Of a DNA stretch of 64,000 nt, positions 45,060 to 56,590 are shown in pieces; the first letter of the stretch is position 1; the number at the start of each line of letters is the position of its first letter. The notes beneath the pieces are model-generated. The model ran no database searches and was not told the DNA's origin. It saw nothing but the letters and a program-made list of their open reading frames with translations. Origin of the DNA: Oncomelania hupensis (Eukaryota > Mollusca > Gastropoda > Littorinimorpha > Pomatiopsidae); the NCBI GenBank assembly GCA_036898135.1, contig CM072515.1, positions 75,301,072-75,365,071 on the forward strand, read 5' to 3'. The translations under genes were made by a program, and so were the position numbers.

Positions 45060-46145
45060 TTATTGATTGACTATGATGTGGTCTTTGTCATGTTTGATAG
45101 TTATATCATTGTCATGAGTTATGTCTTTATAATGTTTGATAGTAATGTCCTTGTCATGAGTTATGTTCTTGTCATGAGTTATGTCCTTGTAATGTTTGAT
45201 AGTTATGTCCTTGTCATGAGTTATGTTCTTGTCATGAGTTATGTCCTTGTCATGTTTGATAGTCACGTCCTTGTCATATTTGATAGTTATGTCCTTGTCA
45301 ATAGGGCTGGGCGGTTTTACCGATACGTAACTGTATTTAGGTTCGAAAACGCGACGGTACGGTATACCGGTGCGGATGTCCAAGGTCCGGTTTACTGGGA
45401 AATCTCGACAGCACATAACGCGACAGTGGGCGATATCTTGTCCGCCCAGAGAGCGTGCCTAAAGCCCAAACACGTGGATAAGCAGCTGTTCTTGAAGAAG
45501 AACTTATAAGAACAGCAGCTTATCCACGTGTTTGAGCATGGTACCAGTCAGTCGCCAATCCTTCTGAACTCTTAAAGTTCTTAAAGATCTTTCCCGTTGA
45601 ATGTTTTTGTTTTATTTAGATTTTGTGGTTTAAAGTTTGGTGATGTTCTAAACAGTGATTTATCATAATTTGTTTTGAAGGCGTTCAAGCAAAAATAAAG
45701 CTTCAGTTTGTATGGAAATGTGGTTCTTTGAAACTGTTTTGAAGTGTATGACAATCTTTCTTTTGTGTCGGTCACTACTGTCAGTGCCATATCCGATTTG
45801 AATGTAGCACTTAAAATCGCGGTATACCGGTACGAAATACCGATACGACCTAAAAATACCGCGTTAATAGCGGTACGACTTTGACCCACGGTACCCAGCT
45901 CTACTTGTCATCAGTTATGTCCGTGTCGTGTTTGATAGTTATGTCCGTGTCATGTTTGATAGTTATGTCCTTGTCATCAGTTATGTCCTTGTCATGTTTG
46001 ATAGTTAGCCTATGTCCTTGTCATCGGTTATGTCCTTGTCATCAGTTATGTCCGTGTCATGTTTGATAGTTATGTCCTCGTCATGTTTCATAGTTATGTC
46101 CTTGTCATGTTTGATAGTTATGTCCTTGTCATGTTTCATAGTTGT
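45060..46145. repeat. Minisatellite (gttatgtccttgtcatg-type units), interrupted
   Basis: Units of about 17-24 bp built from gttatgtccttgtcat plus tttgatagttatg occupy 45060-45301 and 45904-46145. The 602 bp between them is a MITE. The open frames across it on both strands come from the period and are not genes. Confidence 0.88.
45302..45903. mobile_element. hAT-type MITE with 8-bp TSD, inserted in the minisatellite
   Basis: 602 bp with related ends (TAGGGCTGGGCGG left; TAGAGCTGGGTACC as complement of the right) and an 8-bp flanking repeat cttgtcaa / cttgtcat with one mismatch, as for hAT elements. The interior has gcggtatacc-type repeats at both ends and a central hairpin (about 45466-45530, arms around acacgtggataagcagctg). 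It has no transposase, so it depends on one supplied elsewhere. The repeat target makes the TSD less decisive than in unique DNA. Confidence 0.78.
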
Positions 46146-46706
46146 CATTTTGCCTATATGTCAAATTTCCTCGTGTTAAAAAAAGGACAAAATACATCAC
46201 CTTGTATCTTGTATCTAATACAGCAATGCCGTTAAGAACAGAGTGTCATCACACCACTGCTATCAAAGGTTAAGAACGAAACAAGATTCAAAAAATCCCA
46301 TTGGAAAATGTTTAAACCACACCTGAAATGTTCCTGTTATACATAATTATTGTCATTCTTCCACGCGCGAAACACACGGTCGAATTTACGCAGGTATATT
46401 ATACTCTAGAGGAGACGAATTTACCCAGCTTCACACTCTAGAAGCCAATGAATTATACACTTAGTTTTGAGACTGGAAAAATATACCTGTAAAAACAGCC
46501 AAATTCCTATAAAACCTAGTCATGTTTTGGGGAAAAATATTTTTTTTATAACAAAAGCTACACTCCTGAGTATACACAATAAAAATCTTGACAACAGTCC
46601 ACTGTAAACTGCACAGTAAGAGTCCATTGTACGCAGAAAACACACTGTCAATAGTCACAGACTTAAAGACAGCAATTCCCACTGAAGCTGGAAGCTAAAC
46701 ATACGA

Positions 46707-46707
<1 letters not shown>

Positions 46708-46793
<86 letters not shown>

Positions 46794-46796
46794 TAG
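46708..46796. repeat. (CT)n microsatellite
   Basis: About 88 bp of CT repeats with one late CA. Confidence 0.95.
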
Positions 46797-46799
46797 TTA

Positions 46800-47000
46800 C
46801 CTGACAACACCTAACTCGCTGTGCCGCGTCACACATACCTGAACTGTTACCATGGAAACCGAGAATCATCCGACATACGTCGCCCAGTGCGTTGTGCATC
46901 AAAACGACATTGGTGCGCGCGAGGCGCACGCGGCGACGAAACTGCGGAAGTGTTTAGTTAGTGGAGAGTTTTTTTTAAAAGTCCGTAATTTGTTGTTGAG
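46800..47000. promoter_or_regulatory. CpG-rich patch with an X-box-like RFX site
   Basis: This stretch has roughly 19 CpG in about 140 bp, unlike its AT-rich surroundings. It contains GTTACCATGGAAAC (46846-46859), which matches the RFX X-box palindrome at all but one position. X-boxes control ciliary and other genes in animals. It could be a promoter of a host gene outside the transposon-filled part or a regulatory patch in another repeat. No exon is recognisable next to it. Confidence 0.4.
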
Positions 47001-47088
47001 ATCGTAGGCTACTTAACTTGCAAACGATAATTTGATGTACGCCTGCTGCATCGCAATTTTTGGTTCCAGCTTTTCGTTTCCGGTATTC

Positions 47089-47190
47089 ACAAGTTGACAT
47101 TGATTTGCCTTTTCTTTCTTCCTTCTTTCCGTCTTGTTTTCTGTTTTTTCTTTCTTTCTTTCTTTCTTTTTGTCTTTCTTTCTTTCTTAC
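47089..47190. repeat. Pyrimidine-rich (TTTC)n tract
   Basis: Imperfect CTTT repeats. Confidence 0.85.
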
Positions 47191-47407
47191 TCTTTGTTAA
47201 CTGTAACTGTCGCAATTAAAGGGCCTCAAGATCACCCATGTCAGTGACACAGACCCTTTTACAATTCACACGATTTTCATATAAATCGATAAATTCGTGT
47301 GTTTTTGTGCCTATTAATACCACCGTGATTTGTTCTAAGTATAACGCCGCGCACACACACACACACCCACACACGCACACACACACACAAACACACTCTG
47401 TTTCACG

Positions 47408-48326
47408 TGTTATTTATCAATAGCCGATTGAACCCCGATGCTTGAATCTTGATAGGTGTAACTCTAATTCGTTTATCCACGCAGTCTGTATACTCAGCAA
47501 CAAGGCAGGAGTCGTATAACGTTTTCCAACTTTATTCAGCAAACATCATCAACTGCATACAAGATCGCTTTCCGAAAATCACTTCCATAATCATCATCAA
47601 AAATCATAAATCTCCAACAATCATTCCCCATAAGTGATGATGAATCGCTTAGCTTTTGCTAGATCTATCTGATTCCCCATAAGTGATGATGAATCGCTTA
47701 GCTTTTGCTAGATCTATCTGATTCCCCATAAGTGATGATGAATCGCTTAGCTTTTGCTAGATCTATCTGATTCCCCATAAGTGATGATGAATCGCTTAGC
47801 TTTTGCTAGATCTATCTGATTCCCCATAAGTGATGATGAATCGCTTAGCTTTTGCTAGATCTATCTGATTCCCCATAAGTGATGATGAATCGCTTAGCTT
47901 TTGCTAGATCTATCTGATTCCCCATAAGTGATGATGAATCGCTTAGCTTTTGCTAGATCTATCTGATTCCCCATAAGTGATGATGAATCGCTTAGCTTTT
48001 GCTAGATCTATCTGATTCCCCATAAGTGATGATGAATCGCTTAGCTTTTGCTAGATCTATCTGATTCCCCATAAGTGATGATGAATCGCTTAGCTTTTGC
48101 TAGATCTATCTGATTCCCCATAAGTGATGATGAATCGCTTAGCTTTTGCTAGATCTATCTGATTCCCAATAAGTGATGATGAATTGCTTAGCTTTTGCTA
48201 GATCTATCTCATTCCCCATAAGTGATGATGAATCGCTTAGCTTTTGCTAGATCTATCTGAAAGCTTCGGTCGATAATAAACAATTATAGAAAATTCTCAA
48301 CAACATCGACCGACGAAAATTATCAA
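47408..48326 (-). mobile_element. Family X LTR, truncated at both ends, with internal tandem array
   Basis: It matches other X LTRs at its left (ttgaaccccgatgcttgaat, gtaactctaattcgtttatcc, caacatca.caactgcatacaa) and right (aagcttcggtcgataataaac, cgacgaaaattatcaac). Between them is a 49-bp tandem array absent from the solo LTRs. The extreme termini are missing or altered and no TSD is seen. At 48326 it joins a LINE fragment. Confidence 0.8.
47630..48260. repeat. 49-bp tandem array, about 12.9 units, inside an X LTR
   Basis: Units begin ataagtgatgatgaatcgct at 47630, 47679, 47728 and so on to 48218. All are near-identical except the penultimate one (near 48169). Perfect homogeneity suggests recent expansion. 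No spacers separate the repeats. Confidence 0.95.
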
Positions 48327-49075
48327 CAGACATTCACAATCCAAACCCCACATCAATAATAACTAATAATTTTACATTCACGCAGAGAAAGCACACAAAC
48401 ACACACACGCACACACACCCACACACACTCGATCCCACACACAAAATAATATAATGACAGCATAAGTTGTTGTCTTAAACTATAGCGAGTATAGGCTACA
48501 TATCATGTACATCATATACATGATTATAATGGCAGTGCTTAAAAGGTAGATGTATGACTAGAACATTCTACATTCACCTATACATAGATGACAGTCAACA
48601 ACCAATGACATAATACAGTGCAGTAGCAACATTCTTAAAACAAATTAGTAATAAAATACACAGCAAAGGCACAACTGAGCAGGTTGCCTATCTCATAACT
48701 AGTTTACATTTAAGAGTACCAAACAATGGTTAGGATCATTAAAATAACAAGTTAAGGTTATGTGACTAGAACAAATTCATTCAATCTATTAAATAAGAAC
48801 GTCATAGCTCAGCAGATTACATCCAAGCATTCATGACAATTATGATGTTAAGTAAACTGACTATATATATGTCATACTGCTACACAACATTCACCCCATT
48901 CTCCCGCCCACCCCCTCACTCATCCCCAACCCCACATTCTACATTGGCACACCATATTCCCCCCACCCGCCACCACTCCACACCCGCACTCAAAACTAAA
49001 AGTTGTACATTAATTTAGGTGCTAGAAGATTGGGCTTTGGACTTCAAAAGTTAAACTGTAAAACTGCTTTAGACA
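48327..49075 (-). mobile_element. Old fragment of the CR1/L2/Rex1-like LINE (3' UTR and end of ORF)
   Basis: Aligns with 29535-30210 of the intact LINE (shared tggcagtgcttaaaaggtag, gactagaacattctac, aaaagttgtacattaattta) with many substitutions. It lacks the TTGTA tail, so the 3' end is truncated too. Confidence 0.82.
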
Positions 49076-49263
49076 AGCCTTTGCTCACAAAGTCTGGTCT
49101 TGACCGAAAGAACTTTAATAACAACAGACCTGTATCCAGTCTTTCACGAAGTTATAGAAAAGTTGGTGTAAATTAAACCACCTGTTTGCCTAAATAAATT
49201 CTAACTCATTGCTTAATCCACATCAGTCTTCTGATCGGCCATTTCACTGCCCTGAATCAGCAG
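49076..49263. other. Short unique stretch, no gene
   Basis: Nothing recognisable. Confidence 0.5.
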
Positions 49264-49266
49264 TAA

Positions 49267-52200
49267 GGGCGCGTCCACATGACGAGCTGCGCTTTGAGCT
49301 AGCGGTGGCGTAGCGTTGGACGAGCTTTGAGCTGTGGGTGGCCACACCAAAAGCGTCAAAAAGCTAGCAGCTTGCTAGCTGCACAGCTGGCTGTAAGCTC
49401 GGCGACAGCTTGGGTGGCCACATGACAAGCTGTTACAGCTAGCTGCCTGCGAGCATGATGCTAGCTGTCGTTCAGAAGTTTATTATCTGTGGTTTTGCAA
49501 GGCATCACAGACCCACAACTAAAATTTATTTCTGTTGAAGTTGGAGCCTACGGGAAAGAGTGATGGAATATTTTCCAGGTTTCAGATGAAACTCTGCCTT
49601 GAAGGGAATACAGTAAATATGTCCCACTACCAAATTCCAACATTCACCTTTCCTATTTTTTGGGTAGGTAACCCAGCCTATCGCCCAAGCCATACCTAAT
49701 AACACGCATCAACACAGTCGATATCATCTTCAATTATCGCCATGGCAAGCCGTTGTGTAGAATGCGGGTTTGTAGTGCTTGCTGGAAAATGGTAAGTGCT
49801 GAAAACAGCAATCTGCACAACGTGACTGTGACGGACGGACCAGTTTTACTCTGCTTATTTTAATATTTAGCTTGGTTAGTCTATGTAATCTTAGAATTTC
49901 GATGTTAGCCAGCAGCAGACGATGGAAGTAATCAAGCGTAGCAATAGCATACTGCCGCTTACACACAGTGGCCGTTGACGCTAGCTCAGGCAATGACATC
50001 ATCGTAATTACGGTAGGCGAGTCAATTATCCGCCAATGGGAACACAGTTTAGAATAGACTCAAGCAGGTCTGACTAAGTCAACTGGAGAGAGCTAAACCG
50101 GCAGTCGTGTTTCAACTGAGGAGCCGTAAACAGCTACATAGCTAGCAGTAGATCTCTCCAGAAAAGACTAGGACGCAGTACTTGTGAAAATCCGAATTCA
50201 CTCAAGTAGCCACTGCCTGATATTGTCACGAAGGTAAATTAACATATTTTTGTTTCAGCGTGATGTATTATATTATTGTTGAATTACCTTTTTGGAATTT
50301 GATATGCATAGAATTGAATTGTTAGCCCGACTTGGCCTGAACACGTGGCGAAGCTGACCACGAGGCAAAAAGACGACCGGCTGACGCCATCTTGAATTAT
50401 GTACGGAACCACTGTTGTTTAACTTATATGTGTGCTTGCAAACCAGTGGCTGTACAAATGAATGTGTATAATATTATTAATTCTTGATGTGTATAAGTAG
50501 CCATGTTTCATATGTATGAATGTATAGGAAATTAGAGTGGAGATTCCAGTGGACCACGGACTTAGCAGAATGTTCGTCGCTTATATATGTAGATGTGGAG
50601 CTAATCACTGAGGGCTATTACGACCTTCAGTGAGACGCTCTGCACACACCTATCATTCAAGGTTGTGCAGAATTTCGTCTCATATGTTACAGACGATCAG
50701 GCGTTCTGTAGTGCGCCCCAAACAGCATCAGACGAAACCACGTCGACGCATACGTTGGCTGCAGCGGTATCCCCAGCATTGTGCGAGGAAAGCCCACCAG
50801 TCTACCCACAGGGAAGAAACAAGAAGGAGACAACACAGTTGTCAGGAAACCGACCACAGCACAGCACACCAGACTCACAGTTAAGTCACTAAACGTGTGT
50901 GCACAAAAACTGAGAGCTACAGGACCACAGTAGTCCACTTCTCATGAACAATAACCTCCAGTGCCCGAGGATGAACAATTAGCTGCATAGACTATCAGCG
51001 ATCGAATTATTCACAGTGACTATTTAACGTTTAAGGTAGATTAGTACTTAGAAAATCTTGTATAGAGTAGAAGAAATAAATGTGTGATGTTTAACTGTTA
51101 GCAAGTGGCTGGACTACATATGATTCATAGCCGTGTGAAAGCTAGTGTGACAGTAATCTTTTACAATTTTTCTATCTATCTCTGTAACCCAGCCTTAACA
51201 CAGACCGAGCTAAATAAATAAATTTATTAAAGTAATCCACAGGGTGACTCACTAGCGGTCCCCATCGGATAAAGCGTGAGGTTTACATCATTCCATTGTG
51301 CAGAGCCCAGCAACCCATAAAACCCACGTGACAGTGACCACTGCTGACAACATTGTGCTAGCACTGTTGCCTTGCACAATGCAGTCATCCATCATGAAAG
51401 CGCTGATATAAAAAAAGGACACGGAGATCTGGGATGATACTCAAGTCCGTGGCGAACAGGACAGACGGATGGGGTGTTACTCAGGTCGTCCTGGACAATA
51501 CTTAGCATGGGTGAGAGAACAGCTGGTTGAGTATTTTGTCAGGGTTGGTGCGGTGAACTGGCAGGAAAGCTACAGTTAATATAACTTTGCTGAACTAACT
51601 GACGGCAGTGATAATGAAGGATGAGACTCTCGTGACTTTAGTTTTCCCATGTTCATATACGTCACAAAGCTTGTGATTTTAAATCTAAAGTTGGTCACTT
51701 TTAAATCAACATGGAATGTACTATTTAAAAAAAAAAACAACAACAACAAAGAGTACAGATTTAAAAAAAGATGGACCTGCAATCATGCACTCCACCCAAA
51801 TGTTGGTCATTTACTGTTCAGCCTTCCCCTTTTCTCTCTCTTGTTTTTCCCCCACCCCCCACCCCTACAAAGCTACAAAGAAATAAACCCAAGTTAAAAC
51901 GTTAACTATATATTTTTGTAAACTTTTATTGGCTGGCATCGAACACACAATACCTACATCATAAGTGTTCATTGATAATTTACCATCATAGCCCTTTTAT
52001 TTATTTTTTATTTATAAAATCCAGATCTAAATCTAGGTTGAATTTGGGACTATAAGCACGGTTCTAAATCTGAGTGAAAACATCAAATGTGAATTCGCTT
52101 AATAGATCTAGATCTGTATTTTATTTGCAACAAATTGTGTTAAAACATAATAAAAGAAAAAAAAAGCACTTACTGGGTACTATTATTTTTCAATGGCGAC

Positions 52201-52647
52201 TGCACAAATGATAAAGCTGCAATTTTGTCAATTAGGCCTATACTATACGAAAAGAGCAATTGGTCATTTTATTATAAAATTTATAACCATCTTCACTCAA
52301 TCACTAACTTGAGTGCCTTGCCATTTTAGGCACCTCCTGAAACAGCTTTGCTCAAACCTCCCTGTTTCTGCCACAATCTCTTATTTTGTAGTTCTCTGAT
52401 TCCGTAAGCGAAGGGTGGTAAGAAGACTGATTCAAGGCCAAGGACACAAAACCAATCAAGGTCAAGGACCCTTGAGCTTCGAGCGTCGATAAATGCCGAG
52501 AACATTACCGCTGCTCGAAGCTAGCAATAGCCGCGCGGCTACCGCTCGTGGTGTGGACGCTTCTACAGTAATTCTAGTTAGACTTTGCGCAGCGCAGCTG
52601 AAGCGCAGCTCAAAGCTTCGCTCGAAGCTTGTCATGTGGACGCGCCC
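49267..52647. mobile_element. PIF/Harbinger-like nonautonomous element with TAA TSD, containing a solo LTR
   Basis: The ends are inverted: GGGCGCGTCCACATGACGAGC at 49267 against GGGCGCGTCCACATGACAAGC as complement of the end at 52647. TAA flanks both sides (49264-49266, 52648-52650). Sub-terminal repeats of gtccacac/ccacatgacaagct and AGCT-rich palindromes fill about 150 bp at each end. Without the 1.5-kb solo LTR it is about 1.87 kb. I see no transposase. A 3-bp TAA duplication suits the PIF/Harbinger group; the superfamily is inferred. Confidence 0.7.
49827..51333 (+). mobile_element. Solo LTR of family Y (copy A), TSD GTGAC
   Basis: 1507 bp, TGTGACGGACGG to CACGTGACA, flanked by GTGAC (49822-49826 and 51334-51338). 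Related along its length to copy B at 52805-54321. No internal region of this family is in the window, so its coding partner is unknown. Short frames within it are not shared as proteins between the copies beyond a small patch. Confidence 0.9.
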
Positions 52648-52804
52648 TAAGGAAGATTGCCGATGACATTGTTCTCGCGTTAGACTGCGGGAATAATATC
52701 TCGATACTAACGTTACTTGATTTGTATGACGGCCTACTAGCGCCAAGTTACCATTATCACGAGATCATTGAAATTAACACGTGTTCTGTGTAATTTACAG
52801 AGAT

Positions 52805-54321
52805 TGTCACAAGCAGACCCGTTTACCCCTCACTATTTGAGCTTTTGCTTGTCTAGCAGTAGTAAAACTTAGAAGGTTACTGTAGTCTATAGCAGACGAT
52901 TAAGGTATAACTGAGTTGTACACACACACTGCGAGCTGACGCGAGCCGTTTAGTGACATCATCGCAGCTATTATCGAGTTTTGAACTTTATAGCCACTTA
53001 GATTATTTCAGCCAATCGGGACACAGGTAGAAGTTTAGAACCAGTTCTGGTTGATTCAGTCCAAGCCAAGTATAGGTCAGTTGTGTGGAAAGCTTAGGAC
53101 AGTACACAGCTACTTCCTAGAAAAATCTCTCCACTGATAAAACAGGGAAGCAGTGCTTGTTGAATTTTTTATTTCAATCAAGTAGCCACGGGCCTGACAT
53201 TGTCGAACAGGTAAATGAACATACTTCTGTTTCATCGTGATGTATTTATATTATTGTTGAAATTATGTTTGTGGAATTTGCTATGTATAGATTTGAATTG
53301 TTAGTCCGACTTTGCCTTACCACGTGGAGAAGCCGAACACATGTCAAGCACGACCGGTTTTGACGCCATGTTGTATACCGGACGGAACCACTGTTGTTTA
53401 ACCTATATGTATGCTTGCAGACCAGTGGCTGTACCAGTGAATGTTTATAATATTATTAATTCTTTATGTGTATAGTTAGCCATGATTTATATTTATGTAT
53501 GTATAGGAAATTAGAGTGGAGATTCCAGTGGACCACCGACTTAGCAGAATGTTCGTCGCTTATGTATAGAGATGTGGAGCTATCACTGAGGGCTACTTTG
53601 GCTTTCAGTGAGACGCTCTGCACAGACCTATTATTCAGGGTTGTGCAGAATTTCGTCTCATATGTTACAGACGAGCAGGCAGGATATCGTGAGCCCAACT
53701 CACCCGAAGAGCAGAAACTAATCTACTATTCGAGTTGGCTGCCGAGGCATCTACAGCATCGTGCGCAGACAGCCTCAAACGTCGTACCAAAAGTCAAAGA
53801 CTACACGACGACCCAGCGTGTACCAGAAGCTACCTCAACGCAGCACTTCACCCACGCATCCATTGATCAGTTAAGTGCCCAGGAAACAGTGCACTAAAAC
53901 TGTAGCAAAAGGACCACAGTAGTCCACTCTTCATGAACCTAGTAGCCAGTGCCCTATGAAGAAAACATAGCTGCCCAGACTATCAGCGAGCGAACCATTC
54001 GCATTGACAATTGAACTTTTAAGTTAGATTCGTACTTCGAAGATCGTGTATAGAGTAGAAGAAATAAATGTGTGATTTTGACTGTTATCAAGTGGCTGGA
54101 CTACATATGATTCATAGCCGTGTGAAAGCTAGTGTGACAGTGATCTTTTACCATTTTTTTCGATCTATCTCTGTACCCCAGCCTTAACACAGACCGAGCT
54201 AAACAAATAAATGTATTAAAGTAATTCACCGGGTGACTCACTAGCGGTTCCCATAGAATAGACGTGAGGGTTGCAGCATTCCATTGTGCAGAGCCCAGCA
54301 GCAAATAAACCCCACGTTACA
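52805..54321 (+). mobile_element. Solo LTR of family Y (copy B), TSD GAGAT
   Basis: 1517 bp, TGTCACAAGCAG to CACGTTACA, flanked by GAGAT (52800-52804 and 54322-54326). It is diverged from copy A, with many substitutions and small indels, so the two insertions are independent and not recent sisters. Shared blocks include cagaatgttcgtcgctta and aacacagaccgagctaaa. Confidence 0.92.
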
Positions 54322-54375
54322 GAGATACCGGTAATCCACAGTGTTAAGTAATAATTAATAGTATTTGCCATCCTA

Positions 54376-54655
54376 GCGCCAAAACCTGATAATTACAAAT
54401 ATTATGACATAATTATAAATATCATAGAAAAATTACAATTATCAAGAAATAATTGCGATTACCATTCAAAAATTACAAATATATTCGCGTGATCATGTTT
54501 AATTTTTGTTTCGGCTCTAGCAATCTGTCTGGAAATGATCAAAAACCAAAAATTGTAATTTTGAATTGATAATTACAATTTTTACGTCTTAATTATAAGT
54601 ATGTCGTTGATATTTGTAATTATCACATGAATTTGTCATTATCAGGTTTTGGCGC
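54376..54655. mobile_element. Mariner-like MITE (inner), TA TSD
   Basis: 280 bp with inverted ends GCGCCAAAACCTGATAATTAC / complement of ...attatcaggttttggcgc, flanked by TA (54374-54375, 54656-54657). The interior is AT-rich with repeated attacaaat/ataattac words and can fold on itself. A related end recurs at 54991-55003, so at least one more, partly lost, copy follows. Confidence 0.8.
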
Positions 54656-54740
54656 TAATAGGACGTCATAATGTGAATTACACAGAACACGTGTTAATTA
54701 CTATTAACACTGATATCTGTAACTGCACGTTTTGGCGCTA

Positions 54741-55197
54741 GTAAGTCGCCTTAGAATTAGGCACTATCACGTACAAATTGTAACTATAAAGTGCACATTT
54801 TAATTATGATGTGATAATTACAATTTTTGGTTTTGACGCATTTGCAGGCGAATTGCTAAAGTGAAAACTGAAAATTAAACATGATCACGTGAAGATATTT
54901 ATAATTTTCTAATGATAATTGTAATTATCCCTTGATAATTATAATTACCCAATGATAATTGTAATTATCCCATCACATTTGTAATTATCAGGTTTTGGCG
55001 CTATTTTAGATTACGAAGTTCTCTTCAAAACGCGTGAAAGTCATTTTGGCATTTCAGTTTTCGTTCTGACGTGGTTTAAATCATAGGGCCCGATCCTTGG
55101 ATCTGTTCTCTTTGTGATATATATATATAGGAAGTGGGGGAGAGTAAGAGAAGAGAGAAAGAAAGAGAGAAAGAAATATATATATATATATATAATA
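54741..55197. other. Degenerate MITE-like AT-rich sequence and TA/GA repeats
   Basis: Words such as ataattac and tgtaattatc continue to a right end ggttttggcgcta at 54991-55003. TA repeats and a GA-rich tract follow (55117-55195). No gene. Confidence 0.55.
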
Positions 55198-55784
55198 TTA
55201 CATTACATTATTGTTGCTTTAGGTCCAGCGGACTCTTCCGAGCCAAATCAGGACCGGACAAACCCCAATCCGCATAAAAGATCTGGCAAAACAACCCTAG
55301 TGGTAAAACCGAATGGTCTCCACCAGCCAGTCACTTTACAATAAAGACATCCCACGCAGGGGACGGCTGAGGCTTCACCCCAACTAATCGAACCCCTGTT
55401 TACAAAAACAAAATAGAATACAAACATCATTATAAATTATCAACAAAACACATACATATAAAATGCCTACATTGCTAAATAATAACATCATAGGAAGCCC
55501 TAGTGACCACCTGGCAGAAAGCGTCCAATATTCCCAGGCTGATCCAACAGACCTCATACACAAATAAGGAGTCTTGTCCCGGAAGAGTTTTCAAGAAAAA
55601 AGGTAGGAGACTGGTCTAGCGAAGAAGACGATAGTATAGCAGATTGATAGAACAGAGCAGGAATGAGAAAGAGCAAATGAGAAAGACAGCGACAGTGGGA
55701 ATTTAAAGCACTAAATTTCCAGAAAGTGGGGATACTATTTGTTGATAGTTTGTTTTCATTGGCAAGACAGTTACGTTGTAATCA
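55198..55784 (-). repeat. Second copy of retroposon R plus first 45 bp of a Mag-like LTR
   Basis: About 540 bp nearly identical to 56050-56590, followed at 55740-55784 by the first 45 bases of the LTR found at 56591, joined at the same base (ctatt|tgttgatag). The retroposon insertion, the LTR-element insertion site and the LTR edge were therefore copied together. At 55784 it joins an X-element pol fragment. Confidence 0.85.
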
Positions 55785-56041
55785 GGTGCTGGAAGATTCG
55801 GCACAGGATCTTGGCCTTCACCTCGAAATAGACCGTTCCACTGCCCTTGGTCACGTGGTCTTGGCGGTTCCTGTACTTGTTTAAAGTACTATCAGCTTCC
55901 TGGAGCTGGATCAGTTTATCTCTGTCCACGATGGCAGCTTTGGAGCTGTCGGCGACCTTCAATGGCGTAGACGTCTTGTCTCTCTTTGCCTGGGCCCTGG
56001 TAGTAACGGCACCGACGATCTCTGGTCGGCAGGGCTGAGCC
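55785..56041 (-). pseudogene. X-element linker between protease and integrase (left part of split X copy)
   Basis: Minus-strand frame with AQPCRPEIVGAVTTRAQAKR, then LQEADSTLNKYRN, then VYFEVKAKILCRIFQ. In the Gmr1-like element the same kinds of motifs (STRAQ, then TDSTI, then SGVLFRS) lie between protease and integrase. It continues the X copy at 61344-62951 across the R insertion: AGGGCTGAGCC is duplicated at the two edges. Truncated at 55784. Confidence 0.75.
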
Positions 56042-56590
56042 ATTTCATTTCATTTCATAATTGTTGCTTTAGGTCCAGCGGACTCTTCCGAGCCAAATCA
56101 GGACCGGACAACCCCCAATCCGCATAAAAGATCTGCTGAAACAACCCTAGTGGGAAAACTGAATGCCCTCCACCAGCCAGTCACTTTATAATAAAGACAT
56201 CCCACGCAGGGGACGGCTGAGGCTTCACCCCAACTTATCGAACCCCCGTTTACAAAAACAAAATAGAATACAAACATAATTATAAATTATCAACAAAACA
56301 CATACATATAAAATGCCTACATTGCTAAATAATAACATCATAGAAAAGCCCTAGTGACCACCTGGCAGAAAGCGTCCAAAATTCCCAAGGTGATCCAACA
56401 GACCTCATACACAAACAAGGAGTCTTGTCCCGGAAGAGTTTTCAAGAAAAAAGGTAGGAGACTGGGCTAGCGAAGAAGACGATAGTATAGCAGATTGATA
56501 GAACAGAGCAGGAATGAGAAAGAGCAAATGAGAAAGACAGCGACAGTGGGAATTTAAAGCACTAAATTTCCAGAAAGTGGGGATACTATT

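Larger units (their letters stand above)
52738..54740. mobile_element. Palindromic mariner-like MITE (outer), split by solo LTR B and another MITE
   Basis: Left end TAGCGCCAAG at 52738 and right end GGCGCTA at 54740 are inverted. Both halves share aattaacacgtgttctgtgt close to the ends. TA at both outer edges suits a Tc1/mariner-type duplication. Removing the solo LTR (52805-54321) and the inner MITE (54376-54655) leaves a short fold-back of about 200 bp. No coding sequence. Confidence 0.65.

Noticed and set aside
45027..45509. 160-codon frame and its antisense partner as a repeat protein
   Set aside because: The frame follows the minisatellite period and runs into the MITE, with no domain.
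47630..48260. CRISPR-like array
   Set aside because: The 49-bp units are directly adjacent with no unique spacers, and the context is a eukaryotic LTR.
50630..50892. Overlapping frames in solo LTR A as an accessory gene
   Set aside because: The frames are short and not conserved in LTR B, and lie in LTR sequence with no start context or domain.
49267..52647. Transposase inside the PIF-like element
   Set aside because: No frame longer than about 90 codons outside the solo LTR shows a catalytic or Myb-like motif.
53466..53897. 143-codon frame inside solo LTR B as a gene
   Set aside because: The aligned part of LTR A keeps only a short similar patch and then diverges in frame, as expected for noncoding LTR sequence.
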